64,000 nucleotides of DNA, from positions 496,001-560,000 of the forward strand of contig NZ_CP163525.1 of NCBI RefSeq assembly GCF_041080655.1, in the 5' to 3' direction. Source of the stretch: Streptomyces sp. CG4. Its GTDB lineage: Bacteria > Actinomycetota > Actinomycetes > Streptomycetales > Streptomycetaceae. Positions 9,186 to 17,120 of the stretch are shown here, one piece after another. Within the stretch, counting starts at the first letter, position 1. Each line of letters starts with the position of its first letter. The position numbers were made by a program, and so were the translations under genes. Under the pieces are notes generated by a model. The model made no database searches and had not been told where the DNA came from. It worked only from the letters and a program-made list of their open reading frames with translations.

Positions 9186-10250
9186 GTGAAACGCCTCCTG
9201 CCCAGAATCCGGAACCTCTCCCTGCCCAGGAACGGGGCCCTTTTCCTGGTGACAGCCGCCCTCCTCGTGGCGAGCTGCGTGCTGACCCTGCAGTTCAGGC
9301 ACCGCACCGACCAGCCACCGGCAGCACCGGGTGCCGGAATCCGGGCCAGGAGCGGCCCGCTGGAATTCGAGCGGATCGGCAATCCCGACCGCACGGTCGC
9401 CCGCGACCGGCACGGCGCCGTCGTCGCCACGTTCACCGACGGCGCCCGTACGGCCGTACTGACAGGTCCCGGCAGGACCTTCGCGGAGCCGCGCACGACG
9501 GATGCCGAGGTCGTCACCAACAGCTGGGTGCGGCTGCTGCCCCAGGCATGGGCCCGTGGCGCGGAGCAGAGCGACTGGTTCAAGACCTGGCTCAAGTCCC
9601 GGCTCGGCAGCCGCGATCCTGACATCCTCGCCACGGCCTTCGACTACATCGCCGGCGCCCCGGCCCGGACGACGGCAGCGGGAGTCACATACAGCGGTGC
9701 CGCCCACTACGGACCCGACGTTCCCGGCGACCCCGGCCCTGCTCGGGAAGAAAAGCGGCGCATGGGTTCGGACTTCTACGACTACCTGGGCCTCCCCTGG
9801 ACCTTCCCCGACGGTGTCACCCGCCGCCCCGAGAAGGACCGCCGACGCTCCGTCGACTGCTCCGGCTATGTCCGGCTGGTGTACGGATACCGCTCGGGGC
9901 TCTTGCTGAACAGCAGGGACAGCCCGGCGGGCAGCGGGCTGCAGCGGACCGCCGACGCGATCGCCCACGGGCCGCTCGGCATACCGGTGATCCCCCTCGC
10001 CGACCGCAGCCCCGACATCATCCAGGGGCTCCAGCCCGGCGACCTGGTCTTCTTCAGAACACGGGAGCTGTCCGGCGGGCGGATCGGGCACATCGGTATC
10101 TACCTCGGCCTGGACACCGCCGACCACCCCCGCTTCATCTCCAGCCGGAAGAACGCCAACGGCCCCACCATGGGTGACAAGGGTGGCACCTCACGGCTCG
10201 ACGGCGACGGCTACTACGCACAAGGGCTGCGCGGGGCACGCCGCCTCTGA
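9186..10250 (+). CDS. Membrane-anchored NlpC/P60 (C40) peptidase of the polyglutamate operon
   Basis: A 354-aa protein with an N-terminal signal anchor (about 17-36) and a C-terminal NlpC/P60 domain (about 195-354). The catalytic Cys is C225 in VDCSGYVR and the His is H302 in GHIGIYLG, preceded by the family GDLVFF turn. The middle region (about 60-190) is not recognised. C40 enzymes cleave gamma-glutamyl bonds in peptidoglycan, and the Bacillus polyglutamate hydrolase PgdS belongs to this fold. Together with its place as last gene of the pgs operon, this suggests trimming or release of polyglutamate, an inference. GTG start with GGAG (9174-9177) correctly spaced; 59 nt after pgsC. Transcription probably ends at the hairpin 18 nt downstream. 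Confidence 0.85.
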   Translation: MKRLLPRIRNLSLPRNGALFLVTAALLVASCVLTLQFRHRTDQPPAAPGAGIRARSGPLEFERIGNPDRTVARDRHGAVVATFTDGARTAVLTGPGRTFAEPRTTDAEVVTNSWVRLLPQAWARGAEQSDWFKTWLKSRLGSRDPDILATAFDYIAGAPARTTAAGVTYSGAAHYGPDVPGDPGPAREEKRRMGSDFYDYLGLPWTFPDGVTRRPEKDRRRSVDCSGYVRLVYGYRSGLLLNSRDSPAGSGLQRTADAIAHGPLGIPVIPLADRSPDIIQGLQPGDLVFFRTRELSGGRIGHIGIYLGLDTADHPRFISSRKNANGPTMGDKGGTSRLDGDGYYAQGLRGARRL

Positions 10251-10267
10251 CCGCGCTCCGACCGGGC

Positions 10268-10299
10268 CGACGCCTCCCCGCTCGCCGAGGGAGGCGTCG
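10268..10299 (+). terminator. Strong hairpin terminator of the pgs operon
   Basis: GACGCCTCCC (10269-10278) and GGGAGGCGTC (10289-10298) are perfect complements around a 10-nt loop. An additional outer C-G pair gives an 11-bp stem. It starts 18 nt after the NlpC/P60 stop codon. No long U-tract follows, which is usual for Streptomyces terminators. Confidence 0.75.
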
Positions 10300-10507
10300 T
10301 CGGTCCTGATGTTCCGCCGCGACCCGGCCGTGAACGGCAACGATTTCAAGCAGATAATTCTCTCCGTGCACCAGCCTGTGTAACCGTGTACCAGCCCTCT
10401 TAATTCGTCATTGCGATGCGCAAGAAATCCCCTGATCTGCGGCCGGCCGCTACTCTCACTGTCATTGGATCCGTCACCCACCGGTACTGAACGAAAGCTC
10501 CACGACT

Positions 10508-11806
10508 TTGCTCCCCACCATTCTCGCCGCCGCGGTGATGGCTCTCATCCGCTCGCTTGCCGCGCTCCGACTGCAACGCTGGCACCTCGGCGCACCGGCG
10601 GCCATGGTGCTGGCCGGCATCCTGGTCGGAATCGGCGTGGAGAATTCGGTCATTGCCGTGCTGAACACGGAAGTGGCCCAGCATGCCGCCGAAATCATCC
10701 TCGCCTTCCTGTTGTTCGTCGATGCCACGGAGGTGCGCGGCGGCAGGCTCTGGGGCAATTCCCCCAGGCTGGTCACCCGGGTGCTGCTCATCGCTCTCCC
10801 CTTGAGCCTCGGCGCGGCGATGCTGGTGGGCAAGCTGGCCTTCCCGGATCTGTCCTGGGCCATGACGTTGGTCCTCGCGTGCGTCGTCGTCCCGATCGAC
10901 TTCGCGCCCAGCGAGCAGGTCGTACGGGATCCCCGGCTGTCAGCACGGGTGCGGAGCGTGCTGAACGTCGAGAGCGGCTACAACGACGGCATCGTCTCGC
11001 CCCTCTTCCTGTTCGCACTCCTGCTGGCCGGCGGCAGTTCCACCATCCACACACCGATGGACGCTCTGGCCACCGCCGCCGCCCAGGCCGCGAAAGCCGT
11101 TCTTGCGGGACTGGTGATCGGCAGCGTCGTCGGCTGGCTGCTGCACCAGGCCGACAGAGCCGGATGGACGACAGACCAGTCCCGCCGGATCTCGGTGGTG
11201 CTGACCCCCTTGATCGCCTACACGACAGGGGTCGAGATCGGCGGCAACGGATTCGTGACGTCCTTCGTGTGCGGAATCGCCTTCCGCTACGTTCATCGCG
11301 TCCTCGTCGCTCGCAGGATTCGCGGCGCGACCGGGCCGCGGCAGGCCCACGGCTCCAGCACGGTCTCCCGGGACTTCAGTCTGCTCGAGGACGTCACCGC
11401 CTTGATGACCATGACCATGTGGTTCGTCGTCGGTATCGCGACAGTGGTGACCTTCTCCGTCGGAGTGAGCTGGCAGGCCATCCTGTTCTGCCTCGCGGCA
11501 CTCACGGTCATCCGGATCGTTCCGGTCCTGGTCTCGCTCCTCGGTTCGTCACTGGCCCGCCGGGACCGGCTGCTGCTCAGCCTGCTCGGTCCGCGAGGAA
11601 CCACCACGATCGTGTTCGGCCTGATCGCTTTCAACGGGCTGCCGGACGGTGTTCCCGCCGACACGATCCTGCTGGCCACCGTGCTCTGCGTACTGGGAAG
11701 TGTGCTGTTCCATGGCATGGGCTCGGATCTCGTGATCAGGCGGATCGAAGCCGGCAATCGGCAGGCCGTGACACATCCTTCCGGGGCGCACGACCTGCGC
11801 GGGTGA
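10508..11806 (+). CDS. Na+/H+ antiporter, CPA1 family
   Basis: A 432-aa polytopic membrane protein with about 11-12 hydrophobic helices. The CPA1 core is seen as the pair VVVPIDFAPSEQVVRDPRL and VLNVESGYNDGIVSPLFLF; the latter holds the ND motif that binds the transported ion in NhaP-type antiporters. The C-terminal LLSLLGPRGTTTIVFGLIAF is also typical. The start is ambiguous: TTG 10508 gives a full first helix, with a distant GAAAG; an in-frame GTG/ATG about 30 nt later is possible. It lies 257 bp downstream of the pgs operon on the same strand, after a terminator, so it probably has its own promoter. A link to polyglutamate (a Na+-binding polyanion) is only suggestive. Confidence 0.85.
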   Translation: MLPTILAAAVMALIRSLAALRLQRWHLGAPAAMVLAGILVGIGVENSVIAVLNTEVAQHAAEIILAFLLFVDATEVRGGRLWGNSPRLVTRVLLIALPLSLGAAMLVGKLAFPDLSWAMTLVLACVVVPIDFAPSEQVVRDPRLSARVRSVLNVESGYNDGIVSPLFLFALLLAGGSSTIHTPMDALATAAAQAAKAVLAGLVIGSVVGWLLHQADRAGWTTDQSRRISVVLTPLIAYTTGVEIGGNGFVTSFVCGIAFRYVHRVLVARRIRGATGPRQAHGSSTVSRDFSLLEDVTALMTMTMWFVVGIATVVTFSVGVSWQAILFCLAALTVIRIVPVLVSLLGSSLARRDRLLLSLLGPRGTTTIVFGLIAFNGLPDGVPADTILLATVLCVLGSVLFHGMGSDLVIRRIEAGNRQAVTHPSGAHDLRG

Positions 11807-11847
11807 TCCCACTCCAGTCCATCCGAGCCACTCGGCTTCCCCCCGGC

Positions 11848-11879
11848 TTGACCTTGCCCCCGAGGGCAGGGTTTAGCGT
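11848..11879 (+). promoter_or_regulatory. MerR-type promoter/operator of the MerR-peroxiredoxin gene
   Basis: TTGACC (11848-11853) is followed by a dyad ACCTTGCCC / GGGCAGGGT (one mismatch in 9-bp arms, 11851-11872) and a -10-like TTAGCG/TAGCGT (11873-11879). The -35 to -10 spacing is about 19 bp, the lengthened spacing that MerR proteins untwist. This is the classic arrangement of MerR autoregulated promoters. Confidence 0.75.
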
Positions 11880-11897
11880 TTGAGCGAGGTGAGCGGC

Positions 11898-12854
11898 ATG
11901 AGGATCAGCGAGTTGGCGCGTCAAGCCGGCGTGACGACCAAAGCGGTGCGGTACTACGAGTCGCTGGGGCTGATCGCACCCGAGCGGCTCGCCAACGGCT
12001 ACCGGAACTACGACGAGGACGACGTACGCCTCGTACGGGAGATCAGGACGCTGCACCGGCTGGGCATCCCCGTGGAGCGCACCCGGCCCTTCCTCGAGTG
12101 CCTGGCGGCCGGGCGCGTCTACGCGGACGACTGCCCCGCCTCGCTGGCCGGCTACCGCGAGGCCATCGACGAGCTGACCGAGCGCATCGAGGCCCTGAGT
12201 GCGCGCCGCGCGGTGCTGATCACCCACCTCAACGCCGCCGCCCACCGGGGCAGCGGCGTCGTAGCTCCCGAGGAGAAAGGCACAGGAGTCATGGACTATC
12301 TGGCACTGCCCGCGGACCTGCCGGTCCCCGAGGACGACGGCGCGGCGGACCATCTGCCGGGCACGAAGGTGCCGGGTCTCACCCTGCGCGACACGGCCGG
12401 GCGCGCCGTCCGCCTGGACGCGCTCGGCCCGCGGCGCACGGTCGTCTATGTCTACCCCCTCACCGGCCGGCCCGGCACCGACCTGCCGGAGGGCTGGAAC
12501 TCCATTCCCGGCGCTCGTGGCTGCACTCCCGAGTCATGCGGTTTCCGCGACCACTTCCGGGACCTCCTCGAAGCCGGTGCCGGCCGTGTCTACGGGCTGT
12601 CCAGCCAGGACACCGACTATCAACGCGAGGTGGTGGAGCGCCTCGGTCTGCCCTTCGACATGCTCTCCGACCCCGCCCTCGACCTGGCCGCCGCGCTCGA
12701 GCTGCCCACGTTCGAGGTCGAAGGGATGCGGCTGTTCAAGCGGCTGACGCTCGTCCTCCACGCCGACGTGATCGAGCATGTCTTCTACCCGGTCTTCCCG
12801 CCGAACGAGCACGCCCAGCGGGTCCTGACCTGGCTGCGCGAGCACCCCCTGTAG
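11898..12854 (+). CDS. MerR regulator fused to a peroxiredoxin domain
   Basis: A 318-aa two-domain protein. Residues 1-70 form a MerR winged helix (MRISELARQAGVTTKAVRYYE), followed by a dimerisation helix to about 115 with cysteines C68 and C79. From about 150 there is an AhpC/TSA-BCP-type peroxiredoxin: the active site GARGCTPESCGFRDHF gives candidate peroxidatic C209 and resolving C214, followed by VYGLSSQDTDYQREV and LPFDMLSDP. ATG 11898 is chosen because MerR proteins begin MRISELA and GAGGTGAG sits just upstream; in-frame TTG 11880 and GTG 11889 are alternatives. Inference: the peroxiredoxin part senses or reduces peroxide and the MerR part transmits this to DNA. It stands alone with its own MerR-type promoter. 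Confidence 0.85.
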   Translation: MRISELARQAGVTTKAVRYYESLGLIAPERLANGYRNYDEDDVRLVREIRTLHRLGIPVERTRPFLECLAAGRVYADDCPASLAGYREAIDELTERIEALSARRAVLITHLNAAAHRGSGVVAPEEKGTGVMDYLALPADLPVPEDDGAADHLPGTKVPGLTLRDTAGRAVRLDALGPRRTVVYVYPLTGRPGTDLPEGWNSIPGARGCTPESCGFRDHFRDLLEAGAGRVYGLSSQDTDYQREVVERLGLPFDMLSDPALDLAAALELPTFEVEGMRLFKRLTLVLHADVIEHVFYPVFPPNEHAQRVLTWLREHPL

Positions 12855-12882
12855 AAGCGAGCACGCTCTGTAGAAAATGAGC
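12849..12882. repeat. Tandem duplication across the MerR-Prx stop codon
   Basis: CTGTAGAA occurs at 12849-12856 (containing the TAG stop, 12852-12854) and again at 12868-12875. Each copy is followed by a GAGC, giving a degenerate 19-bp tandem unit with a second TAG. Confidence 0.5.
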
Positions 12883-12975
12883 GTCGTGCGCCGGTCGCGG
12901 TGCCACACACGCGGCGGCCGGGACACCGCCTGGCGCACGCCGACTGCCGAGTCTCGCACGCGCGGATCGACGGCT

Positions 12976-13700
12976 TCAGGGCGCATGCGCGGTCGCTCCG
13001 TGCAGGAACGCGACGGTGGTTGCCCCGAACCGGTCCGCGTCGTCCAGCCACAGGACGTGTCCGGCTCCGGGTGGTACGACGAGGGGGCGCGCGGAAAGAG
13101 GGCAGCGCACTCGGCCATCGTGGTCAGCGGGGCGCCGGGGTCAACCTCACCTGCGAGCAGGAGCACCGGTCCCTCGATGCGGGCGAGCGCGGCGCGGGCG
13201 GCTTCGGGGGCGAACGCCCTCCCGGCGCCGAACACGGCCAGGATGTCCCGGTTCATCTGTTCGTCCGCCGCCGCACTGTGGGCCAGGCCGCCTCGTCCCA
13301 ACGGCCTTAGGAGAACGGCGCGATGGCCCGGAAGTCCTCGATCGTGGCCGCGCCCGCGGCGATCGCCTCCAGAGCCGTGAACGCCGCCGGAAACCATGGC
13401 TCGTCCGGCGGGACCGTACGGTCTCGCGCCGGAGCCGGTCGGTGATGGTCGGGCCGACGGCTCCGACACCGGGCGTGATGAGCGCGAGCCTGTCGATGCG
13501 TTCGGGGTGGCGGCTCAGAGGTCGCGATGCCGGATTGGCTCCGGCGCTGTGCGCGAGAGGGTCCATGCGGTCCAGGCAGAGGGTTCGACGCAGGGCTTCC
13601 ACATCGTCGACGAGCCGGTCACAGCGGCAGGCGGCGAGGTCCGGCGGCACGGCGGACCGTGAGCGAGTTCGGCGCCGTCGTGCGAGATGAACGACCCCAT
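12976..13700 (-). pseudogene. Alpha/beta hydrolase (proline iminopeptidase-like), degraded
   Basis: On the minus strand, pieces of one alpha/beta hydrolase lie in all three frames. From ATG 13700: MGSFISHDGAELA; then a jump (about 60-70 residues missing) to PPDLAACRCDRLVDDVEALRR and the nucleophile elbow LAHSAGAN; HPERIDRLALITPGVGAVG; a shift to DEPWF-like sequence and IAPFS; a shift to NRDILAVFGAGRAFAPEAAR and LARIEGPVLLLAGEVDPGAP; and finally GAGHVLWLDDADRFG ending at 12976. Intact family members are about 280 aa with the same order. At least three frameshifts plus the N-terminal deletion make it clearly non-functional. Confidence 0.75.
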
Positions 13701-14011
13701 GGCCGCGTTCTGCGGGCGGTGCCATGTCTTGACCATCGGTTCGGCGGCGCCGTCATGTCCTGTCGAGTGGTGGCGAGTGGTGCCGAGTGGTGGCGACTGC
13801 AGTGGCATTTCGGGCCCTTCCCGCGTCGTCAACCGCGCAACGCACAGGATTCAGTGGCTAGAAACAGGTCAGTCGATCCGTATCATCCATGTGTCGGGCC
13901 ATCCCGCAGGACAACTCCCGCTCTGCCGGGGTACCCGTCACACAACTCCCGCTCCCGACTTGCCACAACCGCAGGCGAAGGGGCGCACCACAGTCACGAT
14001 CGGAGCGACAG
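13701..14011. promoter_or_regulatory. Gene-free region upstream of the coiled-coil/winged-helix gene
   Basis: No gene is seen. Two kinds of repeat are present: three tandem near-copies of the 11-mer CGAGTGGTGGC around 13764-13796, and an exact direct repeat ACAACTCCCGCTC at 13911-13923 and 13942-13954, spaced 31 bp (about three helical turns). GGAG (14002-14005) is the ribosome binding site of the gene that starts at 14012. Confidence 0.4.
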
Positions 14012-14698
14012 ATGCCTGAGCCCACCGCACCCGTCACCGAGTTGGCGTCGCAGTACGTCAGCCAGGTGACCAACGACCTCGAGCACAACGTCAAGGAACA
14101 GGAGCGCATCACCGACGAAATCGCCGCCCTGGAGGAGCAGTTGGCGGCGCTGCAGCACGACCACACCATTCTGGTGAGCATGCAGGAGGCGCTCGGCGTC
14201 GTGACCTCGGTCGGCGCACCTGCCACCACCGAGGCTCCCGTGGTCCCCGCCCCGCGGAAGCAGTCCACCACCGCACCCGACACCACGTCCGGCGCCGCGT
14301 CCCGCACTGTGTCCGGCACGCGCCGCGCGCCGAAGAAGGCGACGGCGGAGCAGGCGGAGCCCAAGAAGCGGTCCGCCAAGAAGCCCTCGGTGACCAAGTC
14401 CGCGACGAAGAAGGCGGCCGGTCAGACGGCTCAGCCCACGCTCGTCGAACTCGTCCGCCGCCATCTCGCGGCGCAGCAGGAGCCGCGCTCCGCTGCCGAG
14501 GTCTCCGAGGCGCTCGGCAAGGCACACCCCGAACGGGAGATCCAGACCAAGGTCATCCGTACCACTCTGGAGAACCTCGTGGCCCGCAACGGCGCCCAGC
14601 GCAGCAAGCAGGGCTCGTCGGTCTTCTACACGCTCCCCACCGCGTCGGTGCCGGCGCCGGCGAAGACAGAGGAGTCCCAGCCGGGCGCCGGCGAGTGA
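14012..14698 (+). CDS. Coiled-coil, lysine/alanine-rich protein with C-terminal winged helix
   Basis: A 228-aa basic protein with three parts. Residues about 5-65 form a coiled coil (VTNDLEHNVKEQERITDEIA and EEQLAALQHDH). Residues about 75-145 are a low-complexity Pro/Thr/Ala region merging into a Lys-Ala-rich stretch reminiscent of actinobacterial nucleoid-protein tails (RRAPKKATAEQ, KKRSAKKPSV, KSATKKAA). Residues about 148-212 form a helix-turn-helix/winged-helix fold (TLVELVRRHLAAQQEPRSAA, EVSEAL, ending SSVFYTLP). ATG 14012 is preferred over upstream starts because of GGAG 7 nt upstream. The product is probably a DNA-binding, possibly nucleoid-associated or regulatory protein; I do not recognise a named family. 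Its stop codon lies in a tandem repeat. Confidence 0.75.
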   Translation: MPEPTAPVTELASQYVSQVTNDLEHNVKEQERITDEIAALEEQLAALQHDHTILVSMQEALGVVTSVGAPATTEAPVVPAPRKQSTTAPDTTSGAASRTVSGTRRAPKKATAEQAEPKKRSAKKPSVTKSATKKAAGQTAQPTLVELVRRHLAAQQEPRSAAEVSEALGKAHPEREIQTKVIRTTLENLVARNGAQRSKQGSSVFYTLPTASVPAPAKTEESQPGAGE

Positions 14699-14765
14699 GC
14701 CGCGGCCCATTGCGCCGGCGTGAGCCTTCGACCATTGCGCCGGCGAGTGAGCCGTGGCTCATTGC
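14690..14765. repeat. Three imperfect ~26-bp tandem repeats across a stop codon
   Basis: Units begin GGCG at 14690, 14717 and 14742. Each holds TGAGCC followed by a CATTGC core. The first unit contains the TGA stop of the preceding gene (14696-14698). Confidence 0.7.
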
Positions 14766-14944
14766 CTCGTCCTGACCGTGCCGGGCGCCGCAGGGCTGTC
14801 ACAGCCCGCGCGGGGGCGGTCCCGGCCGGCACCGAGGGTGTCGCCGAGTCCCGGACGGGGCTGGTCCGGTGCGGCTGTGGTCCCTTTGCCGTCGCCGGTT
14901 TCGTCAGCCGAATTGATGATGCGTCAGACACATCCCGCCACGAC

Positions 14945-15901
14945 TCACCGACCGACAGTGGCCTTGTGCCGCGACTGGTCGAACTCCGCCAGCGGTTCAC
15001 CGCCGGTCTGCCAGGGCCACGCGGTGACGATGCCGCCGACCGCCTCGAAGACGGCTCCTGCCTCGCCACGCCGGTCCGCAGCCATGAGCGCGTAGGCCAG
15101 GAGGTTGAGGTCGGCGAGCGCCTTGGCATGCCGGAGAAACCCGGCTTGGCTCCACGTGTGCGCCGCGCGGTCGAGGGCCTGTGCGGCCATTTCCTGGGAC
15201 CAGTGGTTGCGCGCGACCAGGGCTTCGAACCCGCCCCGGTCGAGGATGGCGTGGTACTGGAGGACCTGAGCGGTGAGTTCGGTCGCCACGCACGGCGCGT
15301 TGGCAGGCATGCGGGCGCGCAGGGTGTCCACGAAGTCCATGACCTGGACGCGCGAGCCCGCCTCCTCCGGGCTGAGGTAGTTGAGCATGCTCAGGTAGGC
15401 CTCGCGGTTCCAGCGATCGCGGGCGAGGATCTCGTTCCACACCCCGAAGATCTGGGACTGCTCCCGGCGTTCCAGGCGGCCCACCGCGAGGAGGGCCACC
15501 CACGGGGTGGGATCCTCCGGGGCGAGTTCGGCCGCCCGCAGACAAGCGTCGATGGTGCCTGCCGGGTCGTCCAGACGCCCCTGGGTGCGGGCCTGTGCGA
15601 CCTGGGTCCAGGCGTGCAGGACCAGCGCGTCCGCACTGCGCGGCTCACGTGTGACCCAGGACCGCGGCAGACGCGAGCCGGCGAGGTATCCCGCCAGGAC
15701 GTCCATCCGATGCGTCCGGCGGTCCCAGTCGCCCGGGTCCTGCTCCAGGAGGCGGGACATCTGCGCCACACATAGCTCGGTGGTCGCGATGGTGCCGGTC
15801 CTGGCGGTCGCCACGAGCGACTTCAGCAGCCTGCCCAGATCCTGGTCGTCCAGCTCCGGAGCAAGGCGGGCCCGCTTGCGGCGACTTGAAAGAAATGCCA
15901 T
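14945..15901 (-). CDS. Uncharacterised helical-repeat (TPR-like) protein
   Basis: A 318-aa soluble protein, mostly alpha-helical, with regularly spaced Ala/Leu/Trp-rich helical pairs (DALVLHAWTQVAQARTQGR, AELAPEDPTPWVALLAVGR, RDRWNREAYLSMLNYLSPEE, HAKALADLNLLAYALMAADR). These resemble TPR or Sel1-like repeats, although no canonical repeat is clean. No signal peptide or membrane segment. ATG 15901 follows a basic N-terminus (MAFLSSRRKRARLAPELDDQ); no clear ribosome binding site, so it may be leaderless. Such proteins are common in Streptomyces genomes without assigned function. The 5' flank (15935-15990) is relatively AT-rich and probably holds its promoter. Confidence 0.7.
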   Translation of the reverse strand: MAFLSSRRKRARLAPELDDQDLGRLLKSLVATARTGTIATTELCVAQMSRLLEQDPGDWDRRTHRMDVLAGYLAGSRLPRSWVTREPRSADALVLHAWTQVAQARTQGRLDDPAGTIDACLRAAELAPEDPTPWVALLAVGRLERREQSQIFGVWNEILARDRWNREAYLSMLNYLSPEEAGSRVQVMDFVDTLRARMPANAPCVATELTAQVLQYHAILDRGGFEALVARNHWSQEMAAQALDRAAHTWSQAGFLRHAKALADLNLLAYALMAADRRGEAGAVFEAVGGIVTAWPWQTGGEPLAEFDQSRHKATVGR

Positions 15902-16003
15902 GTCAGGAGGCTAGGGCGGATCTGCCGGCGCACAAGGGCTGGGCCGAGATCGTTATGGTTTACACATATCATCACGCATCTGTCCCGACCACGGAGAACA
16001 TGT

Positions 16004-16226
16004 GCGTCAGGTCGGCAGCGCCGACTCCTCCGAGCGTCCGACGACGTCCACGGTCGGGCGCGTCGGTTCCGCAGCACCGGTCATCCGACGGTCCGACGAC
16101 GCCCGCGGAGGAGTGCGTCAGTTCCGACGCACCAATTCCTGGGGCCGTTCCACGACGCCCGCGGACGAGTGCGTCAGTCCCGCAGCACCGATTCCTCGGG
16201 CCGTTCGACGACGCCCGGCCGTACGC
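16004..16226. repeat. Four ~56-bp tandem repeats at the 3' end of the MFS pseudogene
   Basis: The landmark GCGTCAG/GCGTCGG occurs at 16004, 16060, 16115 and 16171, a period of 55-56 bp. Each unit ends in a CGACGACG(C/T)C-like block. The rightmost unit is the final coding segment of the MFS gene (VVERPEESVLRD then stop); the unit to its left encodes the near-identical VVERPQELVRRN plus stop in another frame. The two leftmost units are more diverged. This is a 3'-end duplication that multiplied the stop codon. Confidence 0.85.
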
Positions 16227-17070
16227 CGAAGAAGGCCGGCACCGCGAGGGCCGCGACGCCAGCTGCCGTGGCCAGTGTGCCAGGCAGTGACCAGGTGGCG
16301 AGCGGGCCGGCGATGGCCGCGCCGGATGCGAAGGCGGTGATCTTCAGGCTGGCGCCGGTGGTGAAGATCTGGCCGCGCAGGTGGTCCGGAGCCTCCCGGT
16401 GACGTACCGCGAACAAGGCCGTGAGCTGCGGCCCCTCGCCGATTCCGGACAGCAGCAGGCCCAGGACGAGCACGGCCGGACGTCCCGTTGCCGCGAGGGC
16501 AAGCGCACCGGCCTGGATCAGAGCGGCGCCCCAGATGACCGAGTCCGGGGTGACCGACTGCGGAAACCGTGCGAGGACGGCATTGGCGAGCAGGGCGGAG
16601 ACGGCCGCACCCGACAGCAGCAGTGCGCCGCGGCCCGCGCTGCCGAGAACACGGTCCCCCAGCAGCGGAACACAGGCTGTCAGCATGCCCTGCGCCACAC
16701 AGCACACGGCGGAGGCCAGGGTCGCCCGCGCCAGCCGGGGCTTCCCGACGATGACCCGCAGTCCGGCGGCGAGGTCGCCGATCAGCGAACCCCGCCGAAT
16801 CTCCCGCACCGGCGCGGGACGCCCCGGCAGGGTCCACGCCGCGGGCGCCGCCGAGCCGATCAGCGCCGCCGACACCACGACGGCCGTCGACGCCCCCAGC
16901 CCTTGGGCCAGGCCACCGGACAGCACCGGACCGGGCCAGGCCGGCCAGGCCGAAGGTCATGGCGTCGAGGGCGTTGGCCCGTGGCAGCCGATCCCGTGGC
17001 ACCACCCGCGGCAGCTGGCCCGTCCAGCCACCCGACAGCGCCGGCCCCAGCAGCCCGGCCAGTAAGCGCC
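16174..17070 (-). pseudogene. MFS transporter, 5'-truncated and frameshifted
   Basis: The minus strand encodes the C-terminal two thirds of a drug-exporter-like major facilitator. From about 17070 one frame reads LLAGLLGPALSGGWTGQLPR and then VVPRDRLPRANALDAMTFGL. Near 16930 the frame changes and continues from LSGGLAQGLGAS, through seven or so hydrophobic helices, to the stop at 16174. The cytoplasmic loop VPRDRLPRANALD is the MFS signature before helix 5. The first four helices are absent; the sequence directly upstream belongs to another gene. So at least one frameshift plus an N-terminal deletion. Confidence 0.75.
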
Positions 17071-17120
17071 TGGCCGGAGGTGGCCCGCTGAAGCCGCAGT
17101 ACCGAAGCCACCCGCCGGTG

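Noticed and set aside
16004..16226. Repeat array considered as CRISPR
   Set aside because: The units are contiguous with no unique spacers, are degenerate, and code for the C-terminus of the MFS gene; no cas genes are present.
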